64,000 nt of DNA from an uncultured Lentisphaeria bacterium (GTDB lineage: Bacteria > Verrucomicrobiota > Lentisphaeria > Victivallales > UBA1829). Location of the stretch: the NCBI GenBank assembly GCA_905197955.1, contig CAJKAR010000004.1, forward strand, positions 62,001 to 126,000, in the 5' to 3' direction. Below, piece after piece: positions 24,794 through 33,199 of this stretch. Within the stretch, counting starts at the first letter, position 1, and each line of letters starts with the position of its first letter. The notes beneath the pieces were generated by a model that saw only the letters and a list, made by a program, of their open reading frames with translations, ran no database searches and had not been told where the DNA came from. Both the position numbers and the translations under genes were made by a program.

Positions 24794-27700
24794 ATGTTTA
24801 CAACAGAATACACTCTTTATTTCAAACGTGCGGAAGCATTCCGTGAGCATGTAAAGGAGTCCATGTACGGGGATTCGATTGATCTGACATGCGAGTATGC
24901 CGTCAGTCGGGAACCTGTTGCATTCAAGGATCGCCTTTCTCTGCGTTACCAGCCGATTTATGAGGGGGAAAAATGGGGCGAGAGCTGGGAGAGCGCCTGG
25001 CTCCGTCTTACCGCGACCGTACCCGAATCCTTCGAAGGAAAGGAACTTGTCCTGCTGTACGATACCGGTGGAGAATCTCTGATTTTTGATGCTTCCGGCA
25101 CTCCGGTATATGCTCTGACGGGAGGATCCGTCTTTGCGGAAAACTTTGCAAAAAGCCGATATGTGATCGGCAGAAAAAAAGCCGGAGAATCACTGGAATT
25201 CTGGATTGAAAGTGCGGCGAACATGCTTTTCGGTCTGGTTCTGGATTCGGGGAACCTCCATCCGCAGCATCCGTACGGATATTTTGCCGGAATGCTGAAG
25301 ACCGCGAAACTGGCTGTCTTCCGGCGTGAAATCTGGAATCTCTTCCTGGATCTGGATATTGCCATTGAAATTGTCAAGGGTCTTCCGGAAAACGATTATC
25401 GCAGACACCGTTTTGTCCGGATTCTTTCCAACGCGGCGAATGCGTATAATGAAACGCCTGCCAATGCCGAAAAGGCAAGAGAGATTCTGAAAGGAATTCT
25501 CTCCCTCCGCGCGGCGGATTCCGCAATGACGGCTCATGCGGTGGGACATGCCCACATTGATTCCGGCTGGCTCTGGCCCGTCCGTGAGACCATCCGCAAA
25601 TGTGCACGCACGTTTGCGGCGCAGATTGATCTTATTGAGAAATATCCCGACTACATCTTCGGAGCTTCCGCGGCGCAGCATTATGCCTTCACCAAGGAAC
25701 ATTATCCGGAACTCTACAAGAAGATCAAACAGGCGGTCAAGGAGGGTCGCTGGGAAATTCAGGGCGGTATGTGGGTCGAGGCCGACTGCAACCTGATCAG
25801 TGGAGAATCCATGGTCCGCCAGTTCCTGCACGGGAAGAACTTCTTCATGGATGAGTTCGGCTTTGACGTGAAAAACCTCTGGATTCCGGATGTGTTCGGC
25901 TATTCCGCCGCCCTTCCCCAGATTATCCGGAAATCGGCATGCGATTATTTCCTTACGCAGAAAATGTCGTGGAACCAGTTCAACAAATTCCCGTATCAGA
26001 CGTTCAAGTGGAAAGGAATCGACGGCAGCGAGGTCATCACTCACTTCCCGCCGGAAAACACATACAACTCTCTCCTTCAGCCGAAACTTCTGATGGAGGC
26101 GCAGAATACTTTCATGGAACGGGATTCTCTTACGGACTTCATGTCCCTGTTCGGCATCGGCGACGGTGGCGGCGGACCGACCGAAGAACAGATCGAACGC
26201 GGAAGACGCATGGCCGATCTGGAATGCTGTCCGAAAGTCAAGTTCGACCGGGCGGACCGCTTCTTCGAAGAACTTTCCAAGAAAGCAGATCTTCTCCCGA
26301 CCTGGAAAGGAGAGCTCTATCTGGAGCTCCATCGCGGAACTCTCACGACGCAGTCCCGGACAAAACGCAACAACCGGAAACTCGAACAGCTGCTGACAAC
26401 CGTCGAATTCCTTGCCTCCATGCTTCCCTTCTCCGACTATCCGGCCAAGGAGCTTGACAAGGCATGGAAGCTCCTGCTGCTCAATCAGTTCCATGATATC
26501 ATCCCCGGTTCCTCCATCACCAAAGTGTATCAGAACACGGAAAAGGAACACGCGGAACTGATTCAGCTCTGCTCCACCCTGCTCCAGCGGAGCGGAGCAA
26601 AACTCTTCCCCGAAGACAGCAATGCGGCGACTCTGCTCAACTCCCTTTCCTACGATTACGACACCGTAGTGGAACTGCCCGAATCCTGGAACGGCTGCAC
26701 GGTCCTGGACGATGCTGGAAACGAGCTCCCGACCCAGAAGGAAAACGGAAGAACGACGGCGATTGTCCATCTGCCGAAATCCTCTGTGGTTACGGTCCGC
26801 AAGGGTGGAAAGAGCGCGGAAGATGCTGCCGTGGATTCCGCGGATCTTGTGCTTGAAAACGATTTTGCCAGATATGTATTCTCTCCGACGGCGGCGCTGA
26901 TCGAGGCATACGATAAAGTCAATGACCGCCACATTCTCAAGCCGGGATGCAAAGGCAATGATCTTTCGCTTTATGTGGACTTCCCGGTCAACTGGGAAGC
27001 GTGGGATGTTGATATCTATTACAGTCAGCAGTTCCTTGCGCATCCGGAATCCGTCCGTGCCCGGAAAATTGTTGACGGCGGTGTGCGGTCGGCTCTGGAA
27101 TTCGAACTCCGGATTTCCGGTTCGACCATCCGCCAGATCGTGGTGCTTGACCGGACCGGCGCCAGACTTGATTTCCGGACAGCGGTTGAATGGCATGAGG
27201 ATCGGAAGATGCTGAGAACGGCATTCCCGATTCAGGTCTTTGCCGACGACGCTTCTTTCGATATCCAGTACGGCTATGTCAAACGTTCCATGAATGACAA
27301 TACCAGCTGGGATATCGCCAAGTTCGAAGTCGCGGCGCAGCGCTATGCCGATATCTCCGAGGCAAACTGGGGAACCGCGCTCCTGAACGATTGCAAATAC
27401 GGACATAAAGTCAAAGACGGCGTCATTGACCTTGCACTTCTCCGCGCCCCGAAGTATCCGGATTACGATGCCGACCAGGGACATCACGAGTTTACATACA
27501 GTCTTCTGCCGCACAGTGGTGATCTGATCCATTCGGATGTCATGGCGCAGGGAGCGCTTCTGAACCGCGGCGTAGCGGTATTCGACGGCTGTTCCGCAGG
27601 GAATGCAGCTCAGATCTGTACCCTTGAATCGGAATCCGTCACGCTGGAAGTCGTGAAAAAGGCGGAAAAGGAAAACTGCCACGTTGTCCGCATGGTGGAA

Positions 27701-27871
27701 ACCCTTGGTTGTCCGGGCAGTGCAGTGCTGCACCTTTCCGATCCCGCTCTGAAGGTCTCTTCCACGAACCTGCTGGAATGGACCGACGAAGCAGAGTTCC
27801 GCAATGAGAACGGAACGGTCCGGCTGGAGTTTGCTCCGTTCGAAATCAAAACCATCAAAATCAGAAAATAA
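24794..27871 (+). CDS. GH38 alpha-mannosidase
   Basis: 1025 residues, no signal peptide, so cytoplasmic. GH38 enzymes are zinc-dependent retaining alpha-mannosidases. Zinc ligands are seen in GHAHIDSGWLWPVRET (His252, His254 with Asp256), and the nucleophile in LWIPDVFGYSAALPQI (Asp366). The N-terminal 230 residues form the extra beta domain of bacterial MngB-like members; the C-terminal half is the all-beta mannosidase domain. HDIIPGSSI marks the helical bundle end. AAAGGGAA precedes the ATG. Expression is probably repressed by the neighbouring LacI-type regulator. Substrates may be mannosides or phosphorylated mannosyl sugars imported by the cell. Confidence 0.93.
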   Translation: MFTTEYTLYFKRAEAFREHVKESMYGDSIDLTCEYAVSREPVAFKDRLSLRYQPIYEGEKWGESWESAWLRLTATVPESFEGKELVLLYDTGGESLIFDASGTPVYALTGGSVFAENFAKSRYVIGRKKAGESLEFWIESAANMLFGLVLDSGNLHPQHPYGYFAGMLKTAKLAVFRREIWNLFLDLDIAIEIVKGLPENDYRRHRFVRILSNAANAYNETPANAEKAREILKGILSLRAADSAMTAHAVGHAHIDSGWLWPVRETIRKCARTFAAQIDLIEKYPDYIFGASAAQHYAFTKEHYPELYKKIKQAVKEGRWEIQGGMWVEADCNLISGESMVRQFLHGKNFFMDEFGFDVKNLWIPDVFGYSAALPQIIRKSACDYFLTQKMSWNQFNKFPYQTFKWKGIDGSEVITHFPPENTYNSLLQPKLLMEAQNTFMERDSLTDFMSLFGIGDGGGGPTEEQIERGRRMADLECCPKVKFDRADRFFEELSKKADLLPTWKGELYLELHRGTLTTQSRTKRNNRKLEQLLTTVEFLASMLPFSDYPAKELDKAWKLLLLNQFHDIIPGSSITKVYQNTEKEHAELIQLCSTLLQRSGAKLFPEDSNAATLLNSLSYDYDTVVELPESWNGCTVLDDAGNELPTQKENGRTTAIVHLPKSSVVTVRKGGKSAEDAAVDSADLVLENDFARYVFSPTAALIEAYDKVNDRHILKPGCKGNDLSLYVDFPVNWEAWDVDIYYSQQFLAHPESVRARKIVDGGVRSALEFELRISGSTIRQIVVLDRTGARLDFRTAVEWHEDRKMLRTAFPIQVFADDASFDIQYGYVKRSMNDNTSWDIAKFEVAAQRYADISEANWGTALLNDCKYGHKVKDGVIDLALLRAPKYPDYDADQGHHEFTYSLLPHSGDLIHSDVMAQGALLNRGVAVFDGCSAGNAAQICTLESESVTLEVVKKAEKENCHVVRMVETLGCPGSAVLHLSDPALKVSSTNLLEWTDEAEFRNENGTVRLEFAPFEIKTIKIRK

Positions 27872-27877
27872 AACGAG

Positions 27878-27914
27878 GCGGAGCCGGAAGTCGGAATCCG
27901 GCTCCGCATTTTTT
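27878..27914 (+). terminator. Intrinsic terminator between GH38 and lacI-type genes
   Basis: A perfect ten-base stem, GCGGAGCCGG (27878-27887) with CCGGCTCCGC (27898-27907), is followed by ATTTTTT to 27914. It ends at the base immediately before the regulator's ATG. Confidence 0.85.
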
Positions 27915-28874
27915 ATGAGTATCACGATTCACGACATCGCAAAACTGGCCGATCTGAATTCCTCGACTGTGTCGCGTGCTCTTCGCAACGATTCCAGAGT
28001 CAGGGAAAGCACACGGGAACGCATCCGGAAGATTGCCAGGGAGCACGGATACGTTCCGAATCTCAACGCCCGCAATCTCGCGGACGGACGGACACATAGA
28101 ATCGCCTTTCTGATGAATACTCTGTACAGCGGTATTGAAATTGAACCGGCGACCGAGGCAAACCGTCTGCTTTCCGAACAGGGGTACAGTCTGATGCTTC
28201 TTCTGTGCAGCGGATCGAAGGAAATTTTCAAGACCCATCTGGATCATCTTGCACAAAAGCTCTGCGATGCCGCCCTGATCATTCCCGGATTCGGGGAGAA
28301 TGACAAGGATATTCTGGAAAAGATGAAGGTGTTGCAATGTCCGGTTGTCTTCATCGACCGCTGGCCGGAAAACACGGGATATCCTGCGGTTACAACCGAT
28401 CAGGCCAATGCCATGAAGCGTCTTTTCGAGTGTGCCGCTTCGGAAAATATGGACAGCGCTTTTATCGACATGACCACCGGCAACAGTGCTTCCCGAAACC
28501 GTTTTTACGCAATCCGGGAGGAACTGGAACGTCATCGCGTTCCATTTATCACCAGTCTGGAGCAGATGCCGACGTTTCTGGAGGGGGGCAGACGGAAAAA
28601 CTTCTGTGTGTTTTCCAACGGGATCCGTCCGGGAAGCTTTTACCACGATCTGTTCACTGGCGGCGCGGCAAAGCGTCCTGTCAAATTTTTTACCTGCGGA
28701 TTCGACTGCATCGGTCCTGACATTACCGCTTATTATGACAAAACCTATCTCTGCATTCAGGATTTCAAGGAAATTGCCCGGGTCAGCAGTGAAATGGTCC
28801 TGAATCTGCTGGGCGGATCGGAACTGCAGGAACGCATAGTCAAGGTCCCTCCGCTGGATGTCATTTCCTGCTGA
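27915..28874 (+). CDS. LacI-family transcriptional regulator
   Basis: 319 residues. The N-terminus is a classic LacI helix-turn-helix with hinge: ITIHDIAKLADLNSSTVSRA (within residues 3-22), then REHGYVPNLNARNLADGRT. The rest is a periplasmic-binding-protein-like effector domain, somewhat divergent at 200-270. The ATG at 27915 is the only sensible start because the DNA-binding domain begins there, yet it has no ribosome binding site: the T-run of a terminator touches it. It may be made from read-through mRNA or as a leaderless message. Probable target: the two operators before the GH38 gene. Confidence 0.9.
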   Translation: MSITIHDIAKLADLNSSTVSRALRNDSRVRESTRERIRKIAREHGYVPNLNARNLADGRTHRIAFLMNTLYSGIEIEPATEANRLLSEQGYSLMLLLCSGSKEIFKTHLDHLAQKLCDAALIIPGFGENDKDILEKMKVLQCPVVFIDRWPENTGYPAVTTDQANAMKRLFECAASENMDSAFIDMTTGNSASRNRFYAIREELERHRVPFITSLEQMPTFLEGGRRKNFCVFSNGIRPGSFYHDLFTGGAAKRPVKFFTCGFDCIGPDITAYYDKTYLCIQDFKEIARVSSEMVLNLLGGSELQERIVKVPPLDVISC

Positions 28875-28901
28875 CCGGTTTTCGGACAGCAGCCTGTTTT
28901 T
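28868..28901 (+). terminator. Intrinsic terminator after lacI-type gene
   Basis: Stem CTGCTG-A-CCG (28868-28877) pairs with CGG-A-CAGCAG (28883-28892), with one A:A mismatch, followed by five T at 28897-28901. It overlaps the stop codon of the regulator. Confidence 0.65.
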
Positions 28902-28939
28902 GTACTTCGACTGATCAGGAATACGCCTGACGGAGCTCG

Positions 28940-28982
28940 AAAAAAACAGAAAGGTCTCCCCGTGTCTGTGCGCAGGGAGACC
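28940..28982 (-). terminator. Intrinsic terminator after sugar-acid dehydratase
   Basis: Minus strand: GGTCTCCC (28982-28975) pairs with GGGAGACC (28960-28953), then a T-rich tail including seven consecutive T near 28946-28940. It lies just past the dehydratase stop at 28998. Confidence 0.8.
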
Positions 28983-28997
28983 CCGAGTATGGGGAAA

Positions 28998-30176
28998 TCA
29001 GCGCTGTTCCATTTTATAATAGGGAACGGCATCCGGCGGACGAATGTTTGTCAGATCGCCGCGATAGTGCCGGAGCTGTGTGCGGACATAAGGATATTTC
29101 AAAAGTTCCGCTTCATTCAATTCGATACCGATGCCGGGACGGTCCGGAATAATCATCCGTCCATCCTTGTCGATGGTGAGATCCTCATCGCAGATGTCGG
29201 CGCGGTACGGGACATCCGTCATCATCATTTCGAGCATGACGAAATTCGGTACGCAGGCCGCCAGCTGAAGAGTCGCCGCGTTGGCAACCGGTCCCGAGGG
29301 ATTGTGGGGACAGAAGCCGATGTGTCTGGCCTCGGCTTCCGCGCCGAGCATCCGCATTTCCATGATGCCGCCGGCGTGGGAGATATCGGGCTGAATGTAG
29401 TCGGAGCAGTTGAGGTCGAAGAACTGGCGGTATTCATAGCGGTTGTAGAGACGCTCGCCAGCGGCTATGAAGACCCGGACTCTCTCTTTGACTTCGCGCA
29501 TTCCCTCTTTGTCATCCGGCGGGATGGGTTCTTCGAACCAGAAGATGTCGAACTCTTCCAGACGTTTTCCGATTTTGACTGCGGTCGGAATATCAAACCG
29601 TCCATGGCCCTCGATCAGAAGCTGGACATCCTCTCCTACGACTTCAGAGACTTTTGCAATACATTCCATTGCACTGTTCAGATCGTGCTTGGAAATCTGC
29701 TGCCATGCTTTTCCGAAGGGATCCCACTTGCAGCCGGTGAATTTTTTCCGTTTGACCTCCAGCGCCTTTTCGGCGAATTCATCGGGCGTTTTTGCCGGAG
29801 AGAACCAGCCGTTCACATAAATGGGGACCGAATCGCGCACTTTGCCGCCGAGAAGCTGATAGACCGGAACCCCGAGCGCTTTGCCCTTGATATCCCAGAG
29901 AGCCATTTCGACTCCGGCAAGAGCGCTCATCAGAACGGGGCCTCCGCGCCAGTAGGCGTCGCGGTAGCAGTCATGACGGAAGGCTTCGATATTGTGCGGA
30001 TCCTTGCCGATCAGGTAGCATTCCAGATCGTGAATTGCCGCCTGGACGGTCAGTTCCTTGTATTCCAGAGTTGCCTCGCCCCAGCCGTGAAGGCCGGAAT
30101 CCGTTTCCACTTTCACAAAGACGAAATTAGTACGGAAGGCGTTGCAGATAAATGTCTTGAGTGCAGTTATTTTCAT
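28998..30176 (-). CDS. Enolase-superfamily sugar-acid dehydratase (DgoD/MR-like)
   Basis: 392 residues. It belongs to the mandelate racemase/muconate lactonizing branch of the enolase superfamily, close to galactonate-type dehydratases. Features are TDSGLHGWGEATLE, YWRGGPVLMSALAGVEMALW, FWFEEPIPPDD, SHAGGIMEMRML and GFCPHNPSGPVAN (general-base His). The first metal ligand, usually Asp (DFHGR in DgoD), appears as Glu in LIEGHGRF, a variation seen in some subgroups. It would dehydrate an aldonic acid to a 2-keto-3-deoxy acid. Gene order with an SDR dehydrogenase and IclR regulator suggests uronate, aldonate or deoxysugar catabolism; the substrate cannot be fixed from sequence. Confidence 0.82.
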   Translation of the reverse strand: MKITALKTFICNAFRTNFVFVKVETDSGLHGWGEATLEYKELTVQAAIHDLECYLIGKDPHNIEAFRHDCYRDAYWRGGPVLMSALAGVEMALWDIKGKALGVPVYQLLGGKVRDSVPIYVNGWFSPAKTPDEFAEKALEVKRKKFTGCKWDPFGKAWQQISKHDLNSAMECIAKVSEVVGEDVQLLIEGHGRFDIPTAVKIGKRLEEFDIFWFEEPIPPDDKEGMREVKERVRVFIAAGERLYNRYEYRQFFDLNCSDYIQPDISHAGGIMEMRMLGAEAEARHIGFCPHNPSGPVANAATLQLAACVPNFVMLEMMMTDVPYRADICDEDLTIDKDGRMIIPDRPGIGIELNEAELLKYPYVRTQLRHYRGDLTNIRPPDAVPYYKMEQR

Positions 30177-30205
30177 GATGGGAAAAAATCCTCTGCTGAA
30201 AGAGA

Positions 30206-30964
30206 TCAGGGTGCGTAATAGGCGCCGCCGTTGACGTGAATGGTCTCTCCGGTGACATAAGCATTTTTGATGACAAAGAGAACCGCGTCGGCCATTTCTT
30301 CGCAGGTTCCGCCGCGTCCGACGGGGATCTTAGCTTCGGAAGCCTTCATCTGCTCCTCGGTAATCCGTTTTGTAATATTCTCCGTAAGGACCATTCCCGG
30401 ACAGACAGTATTGGCCGTAATGCCGAATGCAGCGCCGTTCTGAGCAAACGCTCTTGTAATGCCGTGCATTCCAAGTTTGGAGACTCCATAGGCGATCATA
30501 TTCGGCTCCGCGGGAATGAACGAACGGACGGATGCAATATTGACGATGCGTCCCCATCCGCGCTCCTTTGCCTGATCGAAAAAGGCCTGCGAGCAGAGAT
30601 AAGCTCCTTTGAGATTGATCCGCATAACGAGATCCCACCAGTCGCCATCGCTCATTTCCGGGTTGCGGAAATAGGGATCAATGCGGGCATTGTTGACGAG
30701 AATATCCACTCCGCCAAGATCCGCAAACATCTTCCGGACCGCAGTCTCATCGGAAATATCGCAGATGCAGATGGATGCCTCTCCTCCGTTCTCCCTGATT
30801 TCAGAGGCCACCGCTTCCGCCTTCTGCGGATTGTGCGCGCAGTTGATGACAACATGGCACCCCTCCTTGGCCAGCATGATCGCGATGACTCTGCCGAGTC
30901 CCTGCGATGCACCAGTCACCAGAGCCTTTTTCCCTTTGATGCTCATACTCATTTTTGAATTCAT
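30206..30964 (-). CDS. SDR-family dehydrogenase
   Basis: 252 residues. Short-chain dehydrogenase with Rossmann motif ALVTGASQGLGRV, NNARI (variant of NNAG), catalytic Ser in NIASVRS and the Tyr-x-x-x-Lys pair in AYGVSKLG, ending GETIHVNGGAYY. Likely an NAD(P)H-dependent sugar or sugar-acid oxidoreductase working with the dehydratase 29 bases downstream. The start at 30964 is supported by the ATGA overlap with the IclR gene; an in-frame start a few codons later (MSIKGKK) is also possible. Confidence 0.88.
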   Translation of the reverse strand: MNSKMSMSIKGKKALVTGASQGLGRVIAIMLAKEGCHVVINCAHNPQKAEAVASEIRENGGEASICICDISDETAVRKMFADLGGVDILVNNARIDPYFRNPEMSDGDWWDLVMRINLKGAYLCSQAFFDQAKERGWGRIVNIASVRSFIPAEPNMIAYGVSKLGMHGITRAFAQNGAAFGITANTVCPGMVLTENITKRITEEQMKASEAKIPVGRGGTCEEMADAVLFVIKNAYVTGETIHVNGGAYYAP

Positions 30965-31719
30965 CCTGTGGTTTCTATGGTTGAAAGTTCATTGGAAATC
31001 AAATCTGCTGTTTTTTTCAGTTCTGCGATCATGCGGGTTCGTTCCTCCGGCTCCGCATCCGCCGCAGGTGCTGAGAGTCCGAGCGCGGCAACGACAATGC
31101 CGTTTTTACAGACCGGAACCGCAACGATCCATTGCAAAGTCCGGTATTTATCCCGGATAAAGATCCGTTCCCGCTTGATCTGTTCAAACTGCTCAAGAAG
31201 ATCACTGAAACTTTCCAGTTCCGGAAAAAAAAGATATCCGCACTTCCGGTAATGATGATACACTTCCTCCTGAACGTTCCGCGGAGCATAGGCCATCAGC
31301 AGCATCCCGGTTGCCGTTTCAAACAGATCATGATACGAAAGCTGTTTCAGTTGAATATTCAGCGGAGAGTAGTTGAAGTGACTGAGAATGTAACGATCCA
31401 TTCCGCTCCGCTCGCACAGCAGAACCGATTTCGAGAGTTTGAAAGCGCAGTCTTTGATATAGGGACGGGCTTTGTCCAGAAGCGGAGTCTTGTATTTGAC
31501 CATTCTACCAAACGTGAACGAACGCGGTCCGGCGGTATATCCGCTCTGCCTGGAGACCCGGATCAGATAACCGGCATCGGTCAGCTCCTTGAGAATGCGG
31601 GAACAGGTGGGACGGTTCATCTGCAGCTTGCCGGCGATCTCCATCGGAGTCATCGGATTCGGGGATTCGCTGACCACCGTCTCCAGAACCTCAAAAATTT
31701 TGCCGAGGACTTTTATCAT
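30961..31719 (-). CDS. IclR-family transcriptional regulator
   Basis: 252 residues. The N-terminal winged helix (ETVVSESPNPMTPMEIAGKL, then NRPTCSRILKELTDAGYL) is followed by the IclR effector-binding GAF-like domain (ATGMLLMAYAP, VPVCKNGIVVAALGLSAPA). GGAG precedes the ATG by six bases. It leads the operon with SDR and dehydratase genes and probably controls itself and them in response to a sugar acid. A palindrome at 31733-31747 between its promoter and start is the likely binding site. Confidence 0.9.
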   Translation of the reverse strand: MIKVLGKIFEVLETVVSESPNPMTPMEIAGKLQMNRPTCSRILKELTDAGYLIRVSRQSGYTAGPRSFTFGRMVKYKTPLLDKARPYIKDCAFKLSKSVLLCERSGMDRYILSHFNYSPLNIQLKQLSYHDLFETATGMLLMAYAPRNVQEEVYHHYRKCGYLFFPELESFSDLLEQFEQIKRERIFIRDKYRTLQWIVAVPVCKNGIVVAALGLSAPAADAEPEERTRMIAELKKTADLISNELSTIETTG

Positions 31720-31732
31720 AAAATCTCCAAAA

Positions 31733-31747
31733 GTTCATAATATGAAC
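31733..31747. promoter_or_regulatory. Candidate IclR operator
   Basis: GTTCATAATATGAAC: seven-base arms around one central base. It lies about 15-30 bases downstream of the expected transcription start of the IclR operon, a position suited to autorepression. Confidence 0.55.
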
Positions 31748-31768
31748 AATAATTTTATATTACAGAAT

Positions 31769-31797
31769 ATAATATCATAATATAGAAGGAAATTCAA
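31769..31797 (-). promoter_or_regulatory. Putative promoter of the IclR-SDR-dehydratase operon
   Basis: Minus strand: TTGAAT (31797-31792), 17 bases, TATTAT (31774-31769), upstream of the operator-like palindrome. Confidence 0.5.
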
Positions 31798-31829
31798 GTA
31801 AGTCCCCATGAGATTTTCCAGAAAAAACA

Positions 31830-31858
31830 TTGCATCCTCCGCTGTTGAGCTGTATATT
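31830..31858 (+). promoter_or_regulatory. Putative promoter of the six-helix membrane protein gene
   Basis: TTGCAT (31830-31835), 17 bases, TATATT (31853-31858), 39 bases before the ATG at 31898. Its position inside the longer possible reading frame supports the shorter start. Confidence 0.5.
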
Positions 31859-31897
31859 CCCGGAAGAAAAAAATGGAAGGAAAGGAGCGCTTTTATT

Positions 31898-32545
31898 ATG
31901 GAATCTGCGCCGGATTGTAATTCAAATAAAAAATTTTATCTAATACTGGGAACTCTGTTTGCACTGCTCTACTTTTTCTCTTCAGCTGGATTGTTTCATC
32001 ATTTTCACATTGCGTTGCCGATCTTCCGTCTACCGCAGCTTTTCTGTATTCTTGCGGTGCTCGGGATGATTGCTCTGCTTCGCCCGCTGCTGACGCCGTT
32101 CATGTTGACGGGATTCAAAATTTATGCGGTACTTCAGGGTCTTGCTTTTGTGCTGATTCTGACGGTTGGCTTTCTGATTCTGCATCATGGCGGAGATCCG
32201 CTCCGGCGGGAGTCCGTTTACACCTGGTTTCCCCTAGTGCTGGAGGCATTGACCTTCTTTGCCGGCGGGGTCCTGCTGATGACGTTCTGGAATTTATGGA
32301 AACTGCGGAAAGCGGAGCTGAAGATGCCAATCCGGATCTGGATCGCTTTTTTTGCCCTGTTCACAGGTATCAATCTGCTGGGATCCGTTCTGGCTCTGTG
32401 GGGCGGCGGAAGCTGGCACCATGCGGATCATCTGCTGGGGGTCTGGCGTATAGTCATGCTCCTCTTCTCCATTCTGACAGGTGCGGTATTCCTCCGCGAA
32501 CTTCTTGAGATGCGCAAGGAGGAGAACGCCGGGAACGGAAAATAA
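31898..32545 (+). CDS. Six-helix integral membrane protein, unknown function
   Basis: 215 residues from the ATG at 31898, which has AAGGAAAGGAG about ten bases upstream; an ATG at 31808 would precede the promoter. About six membrane segments are seen, with His-rich spots (FHHFHIALP, ILHHGGD, WHHADH) at their ends. I do not recognise a family. It stands alone between the IclR operon and the convergent MoxR/vWA operon. A GGAACGG/CCGTTCC hairpin spans its stop codon (32532-32552) but has no T-run. Confidence 0.65.
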   Translation: MESAPDCNSNKKFYLILGTLFALLYFFSSAGLFHHFHIALPIFRLPQLFCILAVLGMIALLRPLLTPFMLTGFKIYAVLQGLAFVLILTVGFLILHHGGDPLRRESVYTWFPLVLEALTFFAGGVLLMTFWNLWKLRKAELKMPIRIWIAFFALFTGINLLGSVLALWGGGSWHHADHLLGVWRIVMLLFSILTGAVFLRELLEMRKEENAGNGK

Positions 32546-32560
32546 CCGTTCCGCGGACGA

Positions 32561-33199
32561 TCACTCTTTTTCACGTTCCTTGATGAGTGTCTTCATTTCC
32601 GCTTCGGAAATTTCTTCCAGCCGGATATTGTCGAAATAACAAACTCCGGACGGCCAGTAGACATAGACCCGGACTTTCATCACCTCCGTATGAGGTGATT
32701 TAGCCGTGGGATTGAAGCCGATGGAAAAACTTCTCCATTCGTTTTCGGAGAGCGGATAGGCATGGAGACGAGTCTGGTAACTGTCGATGAGCATGTTCCG
32801 CTTCGGATGTTTACGGAACCCCTTGATCCAGACGAACGGTTTTGAATTGCCGCGGGCATCGACTGTCAGCTTGTAATTCTGTCCGGGTTTGACTGGAATC
32901 AGATCCGAGTCGATCATCACCCCTTCGTTTCCTCCGATGGAACTGTAATACGGAGGTTTCGCCAGCACGGGCTTCGGCGGCGGGGCGGATGGATTTTCCT
33001 TTAACTCCGCCTGATATGCCAGAACCTGTTTTCGTTCCGGACGGGAATCCAGTTTCAAAATACGTCCGCGCCCTTTTTCGGAGATCCAGAAGGAAGTGAG
33101 TCCATCGGCGCGTTCCCATCGAACGGGAGCAGCGTTCCCCTCGTCAAACGTTCCGTTCGGCAGAAGATTTGCCGCGATAAGAAGCAGAGTGAAAATCAT
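32561..33199 (-). CDS. Exported beta-sandwich protein, CBM-like, last gene of MoxR/vWA operon
   Basis: 212 residues with a short signal peptide (MIFTLLLIAANL). The body begins LLPNGTFDEGNAAPVRWERA and ends VYVYWPSGVCYFDNIRLEEI, the opening and closing strands typical of CBM4/9-like galactose-binding folds. Such domains bind sugars or act as adapters outside the membrane. Its start overlaps the stop of the large coiled-coil gene (ATGA). Function in this operon is unknown. Confidence 0.6.
   Translation of the reverse strand: MIFTLLLIAANLLPNGTFDEGNAAPVRWERADGLTSFWISEKGRGRILKLDSRPERKQVLAYQAELKENPSAPPPKPVLAKPPYYSSIGGNEGVMIDSDLIPVKPGQNYKLTVDARGNSKPFVWIKGFRKHPKRNMLIDSYQTRLHAYPLSENEWRSFSIGFNPTAKSPHTEVMKVRVYVYWPSGVCYFDNIRLEEISEAEMKTLIKEREKE

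Noticed and set aside
25190..27925. 911-codon minus-strand open frame opposite the GH38 gene
   Set aside because: The plus-strand gene has full GH38 motifs and upstream operators; the antisense protein has no recognisable features.
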